Shown here in pieces: positions 1-9,421 of a DNA stretch of 64,000 nucleotides. This DNA comes from Ktedonobacter sp. SOSP1-85 (GTDB taxonomy: Bacteria > Chloroflexota > Ktedonobacteria > Ktedonobacterales > Ktedonobacteraceae). The notes below the pieces were generated by a model that had not been told where the DNA came from, did not search any database, and saw nothing but the letters and a program-made list of their open reading frames with translations. The translations under genes were made by a program, and so were the position numbers. The stretch lies in the NCBI RefSeq assembly GCF_016587415.1, contig NZ_BNJI01000001.1, forward strand, positions 1,093,501 through 1,157,500, read 5' to 3'. Every line of letters begins with the position of its first letter. The first letter of the stretch is position 1.

Positions 1-43
1 AGTTGTCGTCTACGCTATTTAAGAACGCTACTACGAAGTGTGA

Positions 44-340
44 CTTCCAGGAGAGCACTATAGGGTCATTGCTTGCGATATATTATTATATAGACTGATA
101 CAAACTCATGAGAGCAGTGCGCTACTTACTACCCTAAAGGGCACAGGGGACGCGGCTACGCTGGTGGAGATGGTAAAGCAGGGGTTAACAAATGCTGGGC
201 GAGCGTTTACCCGCGAGGAGATACGAAGAATGCTCGGTATTGGCAGAGCGTTTACTAAGATCTTATTCCGAAACCCAACGTCACTGGCGTGTCTAGCGCT
301 TCGCGCTCAGGGTTTTCGGAGAAGAAGTAAAGGGAGATAA
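44..340 (+). pseudogene. C-terminal fragment of an unrecognised protein
   Basis: An open frame runs from just after a stop at 41-43 to a TAA at 338-340, ending one base before the next gene's ATG. It reads like coding sequence, with a helical basic C-terminus (AFTREEIRRMLGIGRAFTKI), but there is no ATG in the first half and no plausible ribosome binding site. I read it as the 3' part of a gene broken upstream or by a frameshift. Its stop lies in the Shine-Dalgarno region of the aspartyl protease, so the two may be translationally coupled. No family is recognised. Confidence 0.3.
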
Positions 341-341
341 C

Positions 342-1148
342 ATGAACGGATTCGATTTGATTATCAGGCCGGATGAAGCAGATAGCGATGCTGCCGAAGT
401 CCTTGTTGACGGAACAATTGGCGGCTCTCCTTACCGTTTTCTTCTCGATACTGGTGCAGCGACAAGCAGCATTACCTTCGACGATTATACATCCACATTC
501 GATTGCATCGAGAAGAGGGACTCATCAGGAGTTTTTGCAGCAGGCCACCTGGAGTTGATTCGGGTCCCAATGATTGAGCTTGGCCCGATCTGCAAACACG
601 ACGTTTTGCTCAATCGTGTGGAAGCCAATCACTCTGTGAGAGCAAATTTGATCGGGATGGATCTTCTCAAAGACTCTTGCTGCCACTTTTTATTTGATGA
701 ACAGAGGGTCGTCATTCAAGATGAACCGGAGTCTAGCTCGCCTTTTCAAGAGCTGATTCTGGACAAGAAGTTTCATCCTTACGTGACTATGCGGTTCGGA
801 GAGATCGAGGCGGCAGCAGTATGGGATACTGGGGCTGGAATAACCCTGGCAGACATGAGCTTTATCAAAAAGTATCCCGTTTTTTTTCAGGAAGTAGGAC
901 AATCTCAAGGAACAGACTCGACAGGAACCCAGGTGGAAACGCCTCTCTTCATCATGACGTCTCCTATCATTGGGAATTATGCGTTTTCGCCTCATAAAGT
1001 AGCTGGAGTTGACCTGTCGCACGTGAATTCCCATATCGACATACCTATGGATTTGATCCTGGGCTATACTACGCTGCGTCAAGCGAATTGGCTGTTCGAT
1101 TTTCCCCGCAAGAGATGGGCGATTTCAAAACGAGTCAGTGACCAATAA
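342..1148 (+). CDS. retropepsin/pepsin-like aspartyl protease with two DTGA motifs
   Basis: 268 residues, starting at the ATG preceded by AAAGGGAGA. Two aspartyl-protease half-sites are visible: LLDTGA with Asp at about residue 36 and VWDTGA with Asp at about residue 162. The hydrophobic stretches after each (VPMIELG, MDLILGY) fit the strands that follow a catalytic Asp in pepsin folds. Most bacterial retropepsin-like proteins carry one motif and act as dimers. Two in one chain suggest an intramolecular, pepsin-like active site. No signal peptide is visible, so a cytoplasmic location is likely. The substrate is unknown. Confidence 0.75.
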   Translation: MNGFDLIIRPDEADSDAAEVLVDGTIGGSPYRFLLDTGAATSSITFDDYTSTFDCIEKRDSSGVFAAGHLELIRVPMIELGPICKHDVLLNRVEANHSVRANLIGMDLLKDSCCHFLFDEQRVVIQDEPESSSPFQELILDKKFHPYVTMRFGEIEAAAVWDTGAGITLADMSFIKKYPVFFQEVGQSQGTDSTGTQVETPLFIMTSPIIGNYAFSPHKVAGVDLSHVNSHIDIPMDLILGYTTLRQANWLFDFPRKRWAISKRVSDQ

Positions 1149-1523
1149 TGAGAGTTGATCATCACTGATCTTGATTTGAGGATGAGCTAAAAATGGCTCT
1201 GTTTGAGAGGAGGCGCCGTGGGGGACGACATTGCTGAAGTACACAGCTACGCGATTGTTACCTGGCTGGGAGGAGGGGGGCCTGCGTGTAAATACCATTG
1301 ATAGCAGTGGCGAGTAAGCGTTTTTTGCTGGGCAGTAAACAATACACCCTGCGAGATGTTGAATAGGAACGTTTTGGGCTGCGCCTACAGGCGATTAATC
1401 GCCTTTGGACGCGCTAAAGCGGGTCCCTACCAGAATTTCGTCGCGTTTTGCGAGCAAGGTGTTGTCGCGTTTTGTGGGCAAGGTGTTATTGCGCTTATGG
1501 ACAAGCTGAATGAGGTAGGCGCT
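1149..1523 (+). other. intergenic stretch with short direct repeat
   Basis: No convincing gene. Near its end are two copies of GCGTTTTG(C/T)G(A/G)GCAAGGTGTT (about 1442-1490), which in frame would add a repeated VAFC-QGV motif to the next protein. The Shine-Dalgarno evidence favours treating this as untranslated. A GC-rich segment at 1215-1255 resembles the motif of the long palindrome near 13.4 kb. Confidence 0.3.
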
Positions 1524-2639
1524 ATGCTGGTTGCGTATGGACCGGAGGGTCAGACGGTGGTGGCGAGCGAGACGCCACTGGAACAATTGCAGGAGTGGTC
1601 GCGGGACAGGCGGTTGCAGTGTCCGAATTGTCGGGGAGTGGTGCATCTGCGCGGCGGTGGGGCGAAGCGGATGCAGCCGCATTTCGCGCACCAGCGGGGG
1701 GAGTGTGCGTGGAGCACGGAGGGGGAGTCGGTACAGCATATGCGGGGGAAGGCGGTGCTGGCCAGGTGGTTGAAGGGGCAGTTTCCCGAGGCGCAGGTGA
1801 CGCTGGAGGAGAGGTTGCCAGAGCCGAACCGAATCGCGGACGTTTTTGTGCGGCATACGGATGGGCTGTGCCAGGCGGTGGAGTATCAGTGCGCGCCCCT
1901 GGAGATCGAGGAGTGGCAGATGCGCCACGAGGCCTACCGCAAGGCGGGCATTATAGATACCTGGATTATTGGCAGCAATCGGCGCGAGAAGCAGGAGGCC
2001 TTTATTGACGCGGTGATACAGATAGCACATGAGGCGTTATTTTTGGATTCGCAGGTGACGCCGCCGCGCACCTGGCTGCGCTGGCCGATTACGCGCCAGG
2101 TGGCCCAGGAGTGGCAGAGTCAGGTGACGCCCCAGGCACGGCGTATGCCGACGCTGGAAGGATGGGTGGGGCGGCAGGGTTATGGGGCAACGCTTATTGG
2201 GCCGCTGCATGAGATCCGCATAGATAGAGAGGGGCGGCTTCTCCATCCTGTGCGGACCAGGATGGAGGAAAGAGGCAGGCTTCTCCAGCAGATGAGCCAG
2301 GCACAGGCGCCTGAGCCGGGGATTATGGCAGCCTATTTGCGCACCTATATGGACGAGGCCATTGTGCATGGCATTATTGTGCCCCTGCTGAAGTCTTATC
2401 TGCTCGATCCAGAGCTACTGCAACGCTATAACTATGGGCGAGGACTGCCACAGCGGCCATTGAGCACGGAGGATCGCACACGGGTGGAGAAGGCTAAGGT
2501 CTGGTTGAGAAGCCTGGGGCAGAAGGGATATACGGGTGCACGACTACAGGAAATAGCGCGTGAGCTGCCTTTTGTGGGGCCGTATGCGGCTTTTGCGAGC
2601 TATATGGAGCTGCTGGTGACGCTGAGTGGAGGGTTGTAA
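1524..2639 (+). CDS. coiA: CoiA-like competence protein
   Basis: About 371 residues. The start is placed at the ATG at 1524 because GAGG lies 7 bases before it; an in-frame ATG at 1497 and a longer frame from 1356 are alternatives. The N-terminus has a CPNC zinc-binding pair followed by HFAH, then a nuclease-like core with RIADVFV and a VEYQC element. This is the CoiA arrangement (zinc ribbon plus restriction-endonuclease-like fold). CoiA proteins act in DNA processing during natural transformation. No other com gene is nearby. The C-terminal third is helical and specific to this lineage as far as I can see. Confidence 0.75.
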   Translation: MLVAYGPEGQTVVASETPLEQLQEWSRDRRLQCPNCRGVVHLRGGGAKRMQPHFAHQRGECAWSTEGESVQHMRGKAVLARWLKGQFPEAQVTLEERLPEPNRIADVFVRHTDGLCQAVEYQCAPLEIEEWQMRHEAYRKAGIIDTWIIGSNRREKQEAFIDAVIQIAHEALFLDSQVTPPRTWLRWPITRQVAQEWQSQVTPQARRMPTLEGWVGRQGYGATLIGPLHEIRIDREGRLLHPVRTRMEERGRLLQQMSQAQAPEPGIMAAYLRTYMDEAIVHGIIVPLLKSYLLDPELLQRYNYGRGLPQRPLSTEDRTRVEKAKVWLRSLGQKGYTGARLQEIARELPFVGPYAAFASYMELLVTLSGGL

Positions 2640-2740
2640 GGGAAATCCACGCTCGTGCAGATGTGAAAGGGGCATTCCACACCCGTGCAGGAGAAAAAAG
2701 GTAGTGCTTCTAAAGGGCGCACCTACCTTTTTTCTCCTGC
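2640..2740 (+). repeat. long hairpin with conserved apical core, copy 1
   Basis: Arms 2688-2704 and 2723-2739 pair perfectly over 17 bp around an 18-nt loop, and pairing continues imperfectly outward to a GGGCGTGG segment. The apical 26 nt (2701-2726) are identical to a hairpin at about 57,775-57,800, while the middle of the stem differs but stays paired. It lies just 3' of the coiA-like gene and could also end transcription, having a run of T in the right arm. Confidence 0.7.
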
Positions 2741-2899
2741 CGGGCGTGGAGCGCTCTCTTCCAGCAGGGCGATTAGATGGGGGATTGAAACTCATTGCTT
2801 AGATGGTGCGTTATCTTAGTAGTATGCTTCAGGACTTATTCTGTAGCTTTAGGTGAGTGAAAAGACAGACGTTCATTCATAAGGAAGGATAGAGCGGAT

Positions 2900-3283
2900 A
2901 TGAATAACTTCTTCAAGGGAATGTTGGTTGGTGTTGGCATTGGTCTGCTGGTCGCCCCTATGAAGGGCGAAGAGATGCGGCGCCTGGTGAGTGAGCGCAC
3001 AAATGAGCTGCGCGGCTATCTCCCCGAAAACGAGCAGCTGACCGTGTACAAGCAACAGATTAGCGATCGTGTTTCGCATACGGCGGACAACCTGAAGGGC
3101 TATGCTCAGCAGGCTTCAAGCACTCTACAGCATACAGCTGGCAATCTGAAGAACATTGGCCAGAATGCGGCTTCGGATGTGAAGAGCACGGGCCAGGATG
3201 TTGCCAGTACCTCGAAAGAGGCGGTGCGCTCAGCGAAGAATAGCAACACGTATGGTTCGACGCTGGACAACACCAACTACTAA
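2900..3283 (+). CDS. YtxH-like small membrane-anchored protein
   Basis: 127 residues. The N-terminus MNNFFKGMLVGVGIGLLVAP is a single glycine-rich membrane segment, followed by the KG-E-MRRLVSERTNEL helix typical of YtxH-domain proteins. The rest is a repetitive amphipathic helical tail rich in Gln, Thr, Ser and Ala (HTADNLKGYAQQ, HTAGNLKNIGQN), similar to stress or LEA-like repeats. The family is often linked to general stress, but the function here is inferred only. The gene stands alone and is followed by a strong terminator. Confidence 0.7.
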   Translation: MNNFFKGMLVGVGIGLLVAPMKGEEMRRLVSERTNELRGYLPENEQLTVYKQQISDRVSHTADNLKGYAQQASSTLQHTAGNLKNIGQNAASDVKSTGQDVASTSKEAVRSAKNSNTYGSTLDNTNY

Positions 3284-3294
3284 AGAGTTTTTGC

Positions 3295-3339
3295 GCACAA
3301 AAAAATGGCAGGCGGTTGCTTGCCATTTTTTTTGTGTGC
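3295..3339 (+). terminator. rho-independent terminator of the YtxH-like gene
   Basis: The arms (roughly 3295-3310 and 3321-3339) pair as GCACAAAAAAATGGCA with TGCCATTTTTTTTGTGTGC around a short GC-rich loop, 11 bases after the stop codon. The A/T-rich stem can terminate in both directions. Confidence 0.8.
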
Positions 3340-3367
3340 CTGGGTTTAGTTGTTTTCTGCCGCCTGC

Positions 3368-3517
3368 GGCGGCAGGGAGAGAAGTATTTGGGGACACCCC
3401 AAACCCCGCAAGGGGCGCTGCCCCTTGACCCCGTTCCCACTGTGGCGGCAGGGAGAGAAGTATTTGGGGACACCCCAAACCCCGCAAGGGGCGCTGCCCC
3501 TTGACCCCGTTCCCACA
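3368..3517 (+). repeat. tandem pair of ~75-bp GC-rich repeats
   Basis: Two nearly identical copies (about 3368-3440 and 3443-3517) carry GGCAGGGAGAGAAGTATTTG, then GGGGACACCCC and GGGGCGCTGCCCC palindromes, then CCGTTCCCAC. No reading frame is conserved between copies, so this is an intergenic repeat rather than a gene. Confidence 0.8.
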
Positions 3518-4095
3518 AGCTTGCACATCGAATTGCTATGGTTGGGCTTTCTTTGGAGGGCGAAATGCGGTATAATACAAATGTTCGACTTTTGTAAGTT
3601 GGGCGTTGAAAAGGCGGTATGGTTGGGATTGAGAGGGGAGGCGTTCGCGTGATAACGGGGCTGAGGGTTCCAGTTCGTTCTCTCTGCGATGTTGTGCGCC
3701 TGGCGCTTCGCCGTGTCCCGCGCCGCGTGACTTAAAAAAGACATGTCTTACGACATGTTTTAAAACATGCTTTACCATGTCTGCCTGGTGTTGGGCATGG
3801 CACATGTATCACGGCTTCTGGCCCGTTCTGGTGCTGGATGACGTTCTGAAGATGAGCATTTATGCTTGCAATGGAGCAGGTGTGAGTGCTCATTTTGCGT
3901 GTGGTGGGCATTAGTCCATGCAAGCATGGACCCTACATTTTGATGTATCGGGATGAGAGGTAGGAGGGGGATTTGCTTTTTCGATGGGGGGTTTGTATAC
4001 TAGGGGGCAAGCCTACAAAAGCTCTACTTTCTATGAGATTATTTGCTCCGGATGTTTCCCCAGGCGTGGGTTGGGAGCGAGAAAAAGGACCATGC
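3518..4095 (+). promoter_or_regulatory. regulatory region upstream of LevR-type activator
   Basis: No gene is evident. It holds two perfect palindromes close together, AAGACATGTCTT (3738-3749) and CATGTTTTAAAACATG (3754-3769), followed by a further CATGTC half-site. This resembles a protein-binding cluster. A TCCATGCAAGCATGGA repeat lies at 3915-3930. The putative promoter of the activator is not obvious. Confidence 0.45.
3915..3936 (+). repeat. TCCAwGCAAGCwTGGA-CCCTA palindromic repeat, copy 1
   Basis: Palindrome TCCATGC-AA-GCATGGA followed by CCCTAC. Related copies lie at 7189, 7235 and 57,998. At the variable position an A-T pair is exchanged for T-A on both arms, so pairing is kept. Confidence 0.75.
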
Positions 4096-7000
4096 ATGCA
4101 GCGCAAAGAGCGTGTCTTGGAGGCTCTGCGCTTCCTGTGCACTCAGCAGCGACCAGGTCAGAATAGCGTGCTCAGGCGGTATTCTGGCTTCAATGCGGAA
4201 GAGGTTGCACAGCAAGCGGGCATTGATCGGACGAATGCTAGCCGAGATTTGAATCAACTGGCACAGGATGGGATGATTGAAAAGATTCCCGGGCGTCCTG
4301 TGCTTTTTGCGCTTAAGGAGAAGAGCGATGCTGAGGCTCCTTCTGTAGATAAGGCTGCATCTGTGGTACCAGCGGCACGCGATCTGCGTGTAGCAGCAGC
4401 CTCAGTGCCAAAGCCGGTAGAAGAACTTCCCATCTCGCCACTCGTGCTGAGCAGGCCACAAACGATTGTGGCTTCGACTGATCTGGGTGCGGTCATCACT
4501 AGTTTTGAGACGATGATCGGGCATCATGAGGGGCTGAAGGTGGCGATACAGCAGGCCAAGGCGGCAATTCTTTATCCACCACGCGGGCTGCATACGCTCT
4601 TATATGGTCCCAGTGGTGTAGGCAAGACCACGCTTGCGCGCTTGATGCATAGCTTCGCGCTGGAACATAACGCGCTCTCCCCGACGCGCCTTTTATCAGC
4701 TTTAACTGCGCCGATTACGCAGGCAATCCACAGTTGTTGATGGGGCATCTTTTTGGCGTGGTCAAGGGGGCTTATACGGGAGCCGACCGGGACCGGGCGG
4801 GACTGGTCGAGCAGGCACACCGGGGTATCCTCTTTCTGGATGAAGTGCATCGCCTGCCGCCTGAGGGCCAGGAGATGCTTTTTTATCTGATGGACCAGGA
4901 GCGCTTCCGGCGCCTGGGCGATATTCGTGAGCGGCAGGCCTCACTGCTGCTGATAGCAGCGACCACGGAAGATCCTGCTATAGCCCTCCTACCGACATTT
5001 AGGCGACGCATTCCGATGCTGATTACGCTCCCAGGCTTGGATGAGCGTACTTCCAGAGAGCGCTATGAGTTGATTCGCGCCTTCTTTAATGCGGAATGTA
5101 GTAGTATTGGCGCCAACATCCAGGTCGCGCCCCAGGTCTTGCAGGCCTTGTTACTCTATGATTGCCCCGGCAATATTGGCCAATTGCGAACGGATGTGCA
5201 GTTGATCTGTGCACGCGCCTACCTGGAGTATCGCACTAATAATCAGCATGAGCTTCATGTGCACCTTGAGACGCTGCCAGAGCATGTGCGGCGTGGCCTG
5301 TTGCGTATCAAAGACCTCCGGCACGACACGGATGGGGAGCAACCTGTCTGGGAGGCGACGCATATCTTTACACCGAGCGGGCTGAGCCTTAATGGAGTCG
5401 GCGAGTCGGCACGCAACCTGTACGATTCAATCAGCACAGGCCTGGCCTCGCTACGTAAAAGCGGCCTACCTGAGGAGGAGATTACCAAGCTGCTCCAGCT
5501 TGAAATCCAGCAATATTTCCAGCACTACGCACAGACCGTCACCCAGGAACGTCCCAACCAGGCGGCGCACCTGGTGGATGAACGAATCTCTTCGCTGGCA
5601 CGCTCCGTCGTGCGCTTCGCGGAGGAAGAGTTACAGCGGGCTTTTCCCGAGAAGCTTGACCTGGTCCTGGCCCTGCACCTCTCCAGTATGCTTGAGCGTA
5701 TGGCCCAGAGGCCCTTAATGGCTGTACCAGGGATGCAAGCGGTGCGCCAGACCTATCCTATTGAATATGCAGTCGCGCAGGCGGCCCTGGCACGCGTACA
5801 AACGGAACTGGGGATTACGCTACCCGCTAGCGAAGCCAATGTCCTGACCCTCCTTTTTACCAATGCCGATACGCTGCTGAGCGTCGAGCACGCGACCGTG
5901 GGTATCGTCATCGCCGCGCATGGACGTGGTATTGCCACGGGGCTGGCGGAGCTGGCCAATACATTGGTTGGAGCTGATTCGGTCGCGCCGATCGAGCTGA
6001 ACCTGGATCAGACACCAGAGACCATCCTCAACCAGGTAGAGCAGAGTGTACGCAAGGCCGACCAGGGGAATGGTGTCCTGCTACTCGTAGACTTTGCCTC
6101 GCTGCTCTCGCTGGGAGATATGATCGCCCAACGGACGGGCATCGCAGTTTACACGGTCTCAAATGTCAGCGCCCCCCTGGTCGTAGAGGCCTCCAGGCGG
6201 GCACGGCGCGGAGAACATATCGCGCTTGAGCAATTGGCGGCGAGCTTAAGCCAGGTCGCAAGCGAGGAGAAGGTAGGGCAGAATGGTGCGGGGAACAGCA
6301 GGGGTTGGGCGGAGACGACACAGCAGGTGGAGGAGGGGCGAGGAGAGAATTTTCCAGGGCATAATGGGGAGTATGCGCCCCAGTCACGAGTCATCCTCTC
6401 GATCTGCATCACGGGCCATGGAAGCGCCGTTAAGCTGGCAGAGATTATTTATGAACGCCTGCCGGAGACACAAGAGCAAGATGTTGAGATTATCTGCATG
6501 GACATCAACATCACAGGCAAAACGGAGGCCGAGATTCAACGCCTGGTAGGCGACAGGCAAGTGGTGGGCATCGTTGGCACGATCAATCCACATTTGCCGC
6601 ATATCCCCTTTATCTCGTTGACCGAGGTGCTCTTTGGGGATGGTATCGCACGCCTACGTACGTTGCTGGGCGTCACGCTCATCGATCCGGCGCTGCTTCA
6701 GCCTCAGCCCACGCGCACGACACCCACCTTCCAGGGGAGGCGCGAACTCTTCGAGGCCATCGCGCGTACCTTGAGTGAGCGCCTGCTCTTCCTGAATCCT
6801 GGGCGCGTGCTTCCACTGCTGGAGAGTATGCTGGAGATGATCGAGATCGAGGTGGGGGAGAGCTTTGATATTGATGTGCTGGCGGGCCTGATTGTGCACC
6901 TGGCAACTGTGCTGGAGCGAGGCGGGCACCAGGAGCGCTTTCTAGTCAGCGGCGAGGTGCGACAGCGCGTGCAGAAGCATTATCCGCGTGAGCTGGATGT

Positions 7001-7127
7001 GTGTCGGCGGGCCTGGCAGGTCTTAGGCAGCCAGGTGGGGCGGACCCTGCCGGAGGAGGAGGCGTATAATATCGTAGGTATTTTGCGCCAGGTAGATATA
7101 TTCATCAATCCAACTGTGTCAATTTAA
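4096..7127 (+). pseudogene. LevR-type sigma-54 activator with PRD and PTS domains, frameshifted
   Basis: The gene starts at the ATG at 4096 (AAGGA upstream). Its N-terminal winged-helix region and Walker A (GPSGVGKTT) are in one frame up to about 4680. From there the sequence FISFNCADYAGNPQLL and GAYTGA continues in another frame to 7127. One extra base in the C4 run at 4679-4682 would restore a protein of about 1,010 residues. The GAYTGA loop and FLDEVHRLPP mark a sigma-54-interacting AAA+ domain. It is followed by a PTS regulation domain (LALHLSSMLER), an EIIA-Man-like domain (IAAHGRG), an EIIB-like domain and a second PRD (VHLATVLER). Such proteins sense PTS phosphorylation and activate sigma-54 promoters. 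The EIIB/EIIC genes downstream with a -24/-12 promoter are the likely target. It may be a true pseudogene or a sequencing artefact. Confidence 0.8.
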
Positions 7128-7173
7128 AAATCAGGTAAAGCAGAGTGGAACCCGCTACTGGCGTACGCGGCTA

Positions 7174-7265
7174 CTGGATGGTGGAGAGTCCAAGCAAGCT
7201 TGGACCCTACATGCTGTTTCTGGATGGTGGAGAGTCCAAGCAAGCTTGGACCCTACGTGCTGTTT
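7174..7265 (+). repeat. 46-bp tandem duplication carrying the TCCAAGC palindrome
   Basis: Two adjacent 46-bp units (7174-7219 and 7220-7265) differ at one position. Each contains TCCAAGC-AA-GCTTGGA followed by CCCTAC (7189-7210 and 7235-7256). They sit between the activator and its probable target promoter. Confidence 0.8.
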
Positions 7266-7311
7266 GAGGAACAGGCCATTGAGCACAGTAACGCACAGAT
7301 AGGAGGGGAGA

Positions 7312-7335
7312 AGTGTGCTATGTGTGTAGCACACT
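7312..7335 (+). promoter_or_regulatory. perfect 9-bp inverted repeat, probable regulator-binding site
   Basis: AGTGTGCTA (7312-7320) and TAGCACACT (7327-7335) are separated by 6 bases, directly upstream of the -24/-12 promoter. A third half-site, AGTGTGCTA, lies at 7388-7396 downstream of the promoter. Site shape and repetition suggest binding by the LevR-type activator or by a repressor. Activator sites usually lie further upstream, so the role is open. Confidence 0.55.
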
Positions 7336-7337
7336 AA

Positions 7338-7354
7338 TTGGCATGAGACTTGCA
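7338..7354 (+). promoter_or_regulatory. sigma-54 (-24/-12) promoter of the PTS genes
   Basis: TTGGCATGAGACTTGCA matches the published sigma-54 consensus YTGGCACGRNNNTTGCW at all fixed positions except one C-to-T. It lies about 95 bases before the EIIB start and next to a gene for a GAYTGA-bearing activator, so the assignment is well supported by context. Confidence 0.8.
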
Positions 7355-7449
7355 GTAATAGAGAGTAGGAAAAACAACCTGGTCCGTAGTGTGCTAGAAA
7401 GCAACCACCAGGCACCAAACATCCACACGACGTGGCAGAAGGGTTTCGT

Positions 7450-7770
7450 ATGGTTCAAGTCCTGATTGTGTGTAGCTGGGGGATGTCAACAAGCCTCCTG
7501 GTGGAAAGTATGCTAGCTGTGGCACAGGAACAACATTTTGCACTGAGCGTTGAGGCATTGAGCGCGGGCGAGTATACGTCCAGAGTGGACGAATGCGATA
7601 TCGTCCTGCTTGCGCCTCAGATCCGTCATCTGCGTAAGAGCATAGAGAAGATCGCTAATGAGGCTGGTAAGCCAGTCGCTATGATCGAGCCTTTTCATTA
7701 CGCGACGATGAACGGGGAGGCAGTGCTAGAACAGGTCCAACAGATCCTCTCCGGTGTGGGAGAAGAGTAA
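7450..7770 (+). CDS. PTS lactose/cellobiose-type EIIB
   Basis: About 106 residues. The ATG at 7450 has AGAAGG 6-7 bases upstream; a GTG at 7432 is the alternative. The N-terminus VLIVCSWGMSTSLLVE is the phosphocysteine loop of the lactose/cellobiose EIIB family (Cys followed by a Ser/Gly-rich turn). The later ILLAPQIR and GKPVAMIEP segments also match. EIIB passes phosphate from EIIA to the incoming sugar bound by EIIC. No EIIA gene is present in the window. Transcription is probably sigma-54 dependent from 7338-7354. Confidence 0.85.
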   Translation: MVQVLIVCSWGMSTSLLVESMLAVAQEQHFALSVEALSAGEYTSRVDECDIVLLAPQIRHLRKSIEKIANEAGKPVAMIEPFHYATMNGEAVLEQVQQILSGVGEE

Positions 7771-7829
7771 TTAGATATCTGTATACTTCCTGCCGACCTT
7801 CGGTCGGCAGGAAGTATACAGATATCTAA
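7771..7829 (+). repeat. perfect 28-bp inverted repeat between EIIB and EIIC
   Basis: Arms 7771-7798 and 7802-7829 are perfectly complementary with a 3-nt loop, beginning on the base after the EIIB stop codon. In RNA it would form a very stable hairpin, which could protect the EIIB message or reduce EIIC read-through. There is no poly-T tail, so it is not a standard terminator. Confidence 0.85.
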
Positions 7830-7846
7830 CCAGAGATGGGTGTACC

Positions 7847-9189
7847 GTGAATAAGATCATGGAGCGGATAAGCGAGATTTTTGAGCGCTATTTTGTGCCT
7901 CCGTTGGGGGCCATCGCAAGTAGTATCTACTTGCAGGCGATTCGCGACGCCTTCATTATCTTCACGCTGCCACTCATCATAGCGGGAAGCCTGTTTCTCA
8001 TCATCGCCAATCCGCCCATTGGGGCACTGGCCGAGTGGCTGAAGCCGTACCAGAACGCGATCCTGGTGCCGTATGAGCTTTCATTCGGGTTGATGGCCCT
8101 GTTCCTGGCCTTTGGCGTGGCGCATAGCCTGGCGCAGTACCGGCGTACGGAGGCGGTTCAGCCAGGAATCCTGGCCATGGTGGTCTTTCTGATCGCCAAT
8201 GTGCCGGTGACGAATCTCAATGAGCTGAAGTTGGGGCAGATTCTGCCCTCACTGGGGGTCAGGGTCTGCTGGTGGCTATTCTGGTGGGTATTGGCACCAC
8301 AGAGGTGGTGTACTGGTTTCGCAATTCGCGCTATACCATTCGCCTCCCCAAGACAGTGCCGCCAAACGTGAAGCGGGCCTTTGAAGCGCTGGTACCCACA
8401 CTTTTCCTGATCACTGTGATCTGGTTATTGGAGTGGTTTATCAGCTCCCATACGATTATCGCGGATGGGAAGACACAGCAGCTTACACTCCCGCTATTAC
8501 TCATGGAGGTCTTCAAGCCACTGGTCGTGGTGCAGGATAGTTATCCAGCGGCGATTTTGGAGATCATCTTGATGATGTTGCTCTGGTCGGTAGGCATTCA
8601 TGGCATGAACATTGTTACGGCAATCGCCCTGCCATTCTGGCTTACCACGATCTCAGCTAATGCCACAGGAGGACATGGCATCGTTACCGAGCCATTCTTC
8701 CACATCTTTTCGCACCTGGGTGGATCGGGAGCCACCTGGCCGCTCGTGATCTATATGCTGCGCTCACGTTCGTCGCAGCTACGCACGGTAGGCCGCGTCG
8801 CCCTGGGTCCCGCGATCTTTAACATTAACGAGCCGGTCACCTTTGGTGTGCCGATGGTGCTCAATCCATTGATGATGATACCGTTTATCCTGGTACCCAT
8901 CATCGTGGTGAGCATCAATTACCTGGCGTTCTCGCTGGGGCTCGTGCATGTACCGATCGTGATGCAGCCATTCACCGTTCCCGTCGGAATAAGCGGGTTT
9001 ATCGCCACTGGAGGAGACTGGAGAGGCAGTGTCCTGCAAGGCGTCAATCTCGTGATTTCCGCTTTAATATATTACCCGTTTTTCAAGTCCTGGGAACGTA
9101 TTCTGGTAGAGCGTGAAGAACAGGCGACACAGAAGGAGGCTGAACCCGCGCGTGTAGCGGTAAAGCCTGCTAAAGTGATGCCTGGCTGA
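7847..9189 (+). pseudogene. PTS lactose/cellobiose-type EIIC permease, frameshifted
   Basis: The frame from a GTG at 7847 (or ATG 7859) gives typical EIIC membrane segments (FIIFTLPLIIAGSLFLIIA) up to SLG at about 8258. The continuation GQGLLVAILVGIGTTEVVYW and the rest of the permease, including INEPVTFGVPMVLNP, lie in another frame to 9189. Adding one G to the G5 run at 8254-8258 would restore a protein of about 447 residues, the normal family length. It forms the sugar channel of a PTS with the upstream EIIB. As with the activator gene, the break could be biological or a homopolymer miscall. Confidence 0.85.
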
Positions 9190-9421
9190 GGCGCCGCGCT
9201 GCATAAGCACGCGCTTATATATCACGGTACCGGAAGAAGGGAGGTAATGAGCGGCAGAACGCCTTGTTTGTAAGTGTCCAGGTATGCCTGGATAGGGACT
9301 TATCCCAAACATTTATCGTTCGATGATGAACGGCACGTGCGAACATTCGATGCTCTCAATGAAGTTGGGTTTCCATTGGAAGGGAACCAAGCACAAGCAA
9401 TTGGAAGGAAAAGATTCAGCG
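9190..9421 (+). other. intergenic region with small palindromes
   Basis: No gene is seen. A segment at 9193-9230 resembles the arms of the 35-bp palindrome at 13,371. TCCAGG-TATG-CCTGGA (about 9279-9294) is a short inverted repeat. The GGAAGG at about 9400 is the ribosome binding site of the next gene. Confidence 0.4.

Noticed and set aside
3368..3517. Possible CRISPR or small duplicated gene
   Set aside because: Only two GC-rich units with internal palindromes, no spacer pattern and no shared reading frame.
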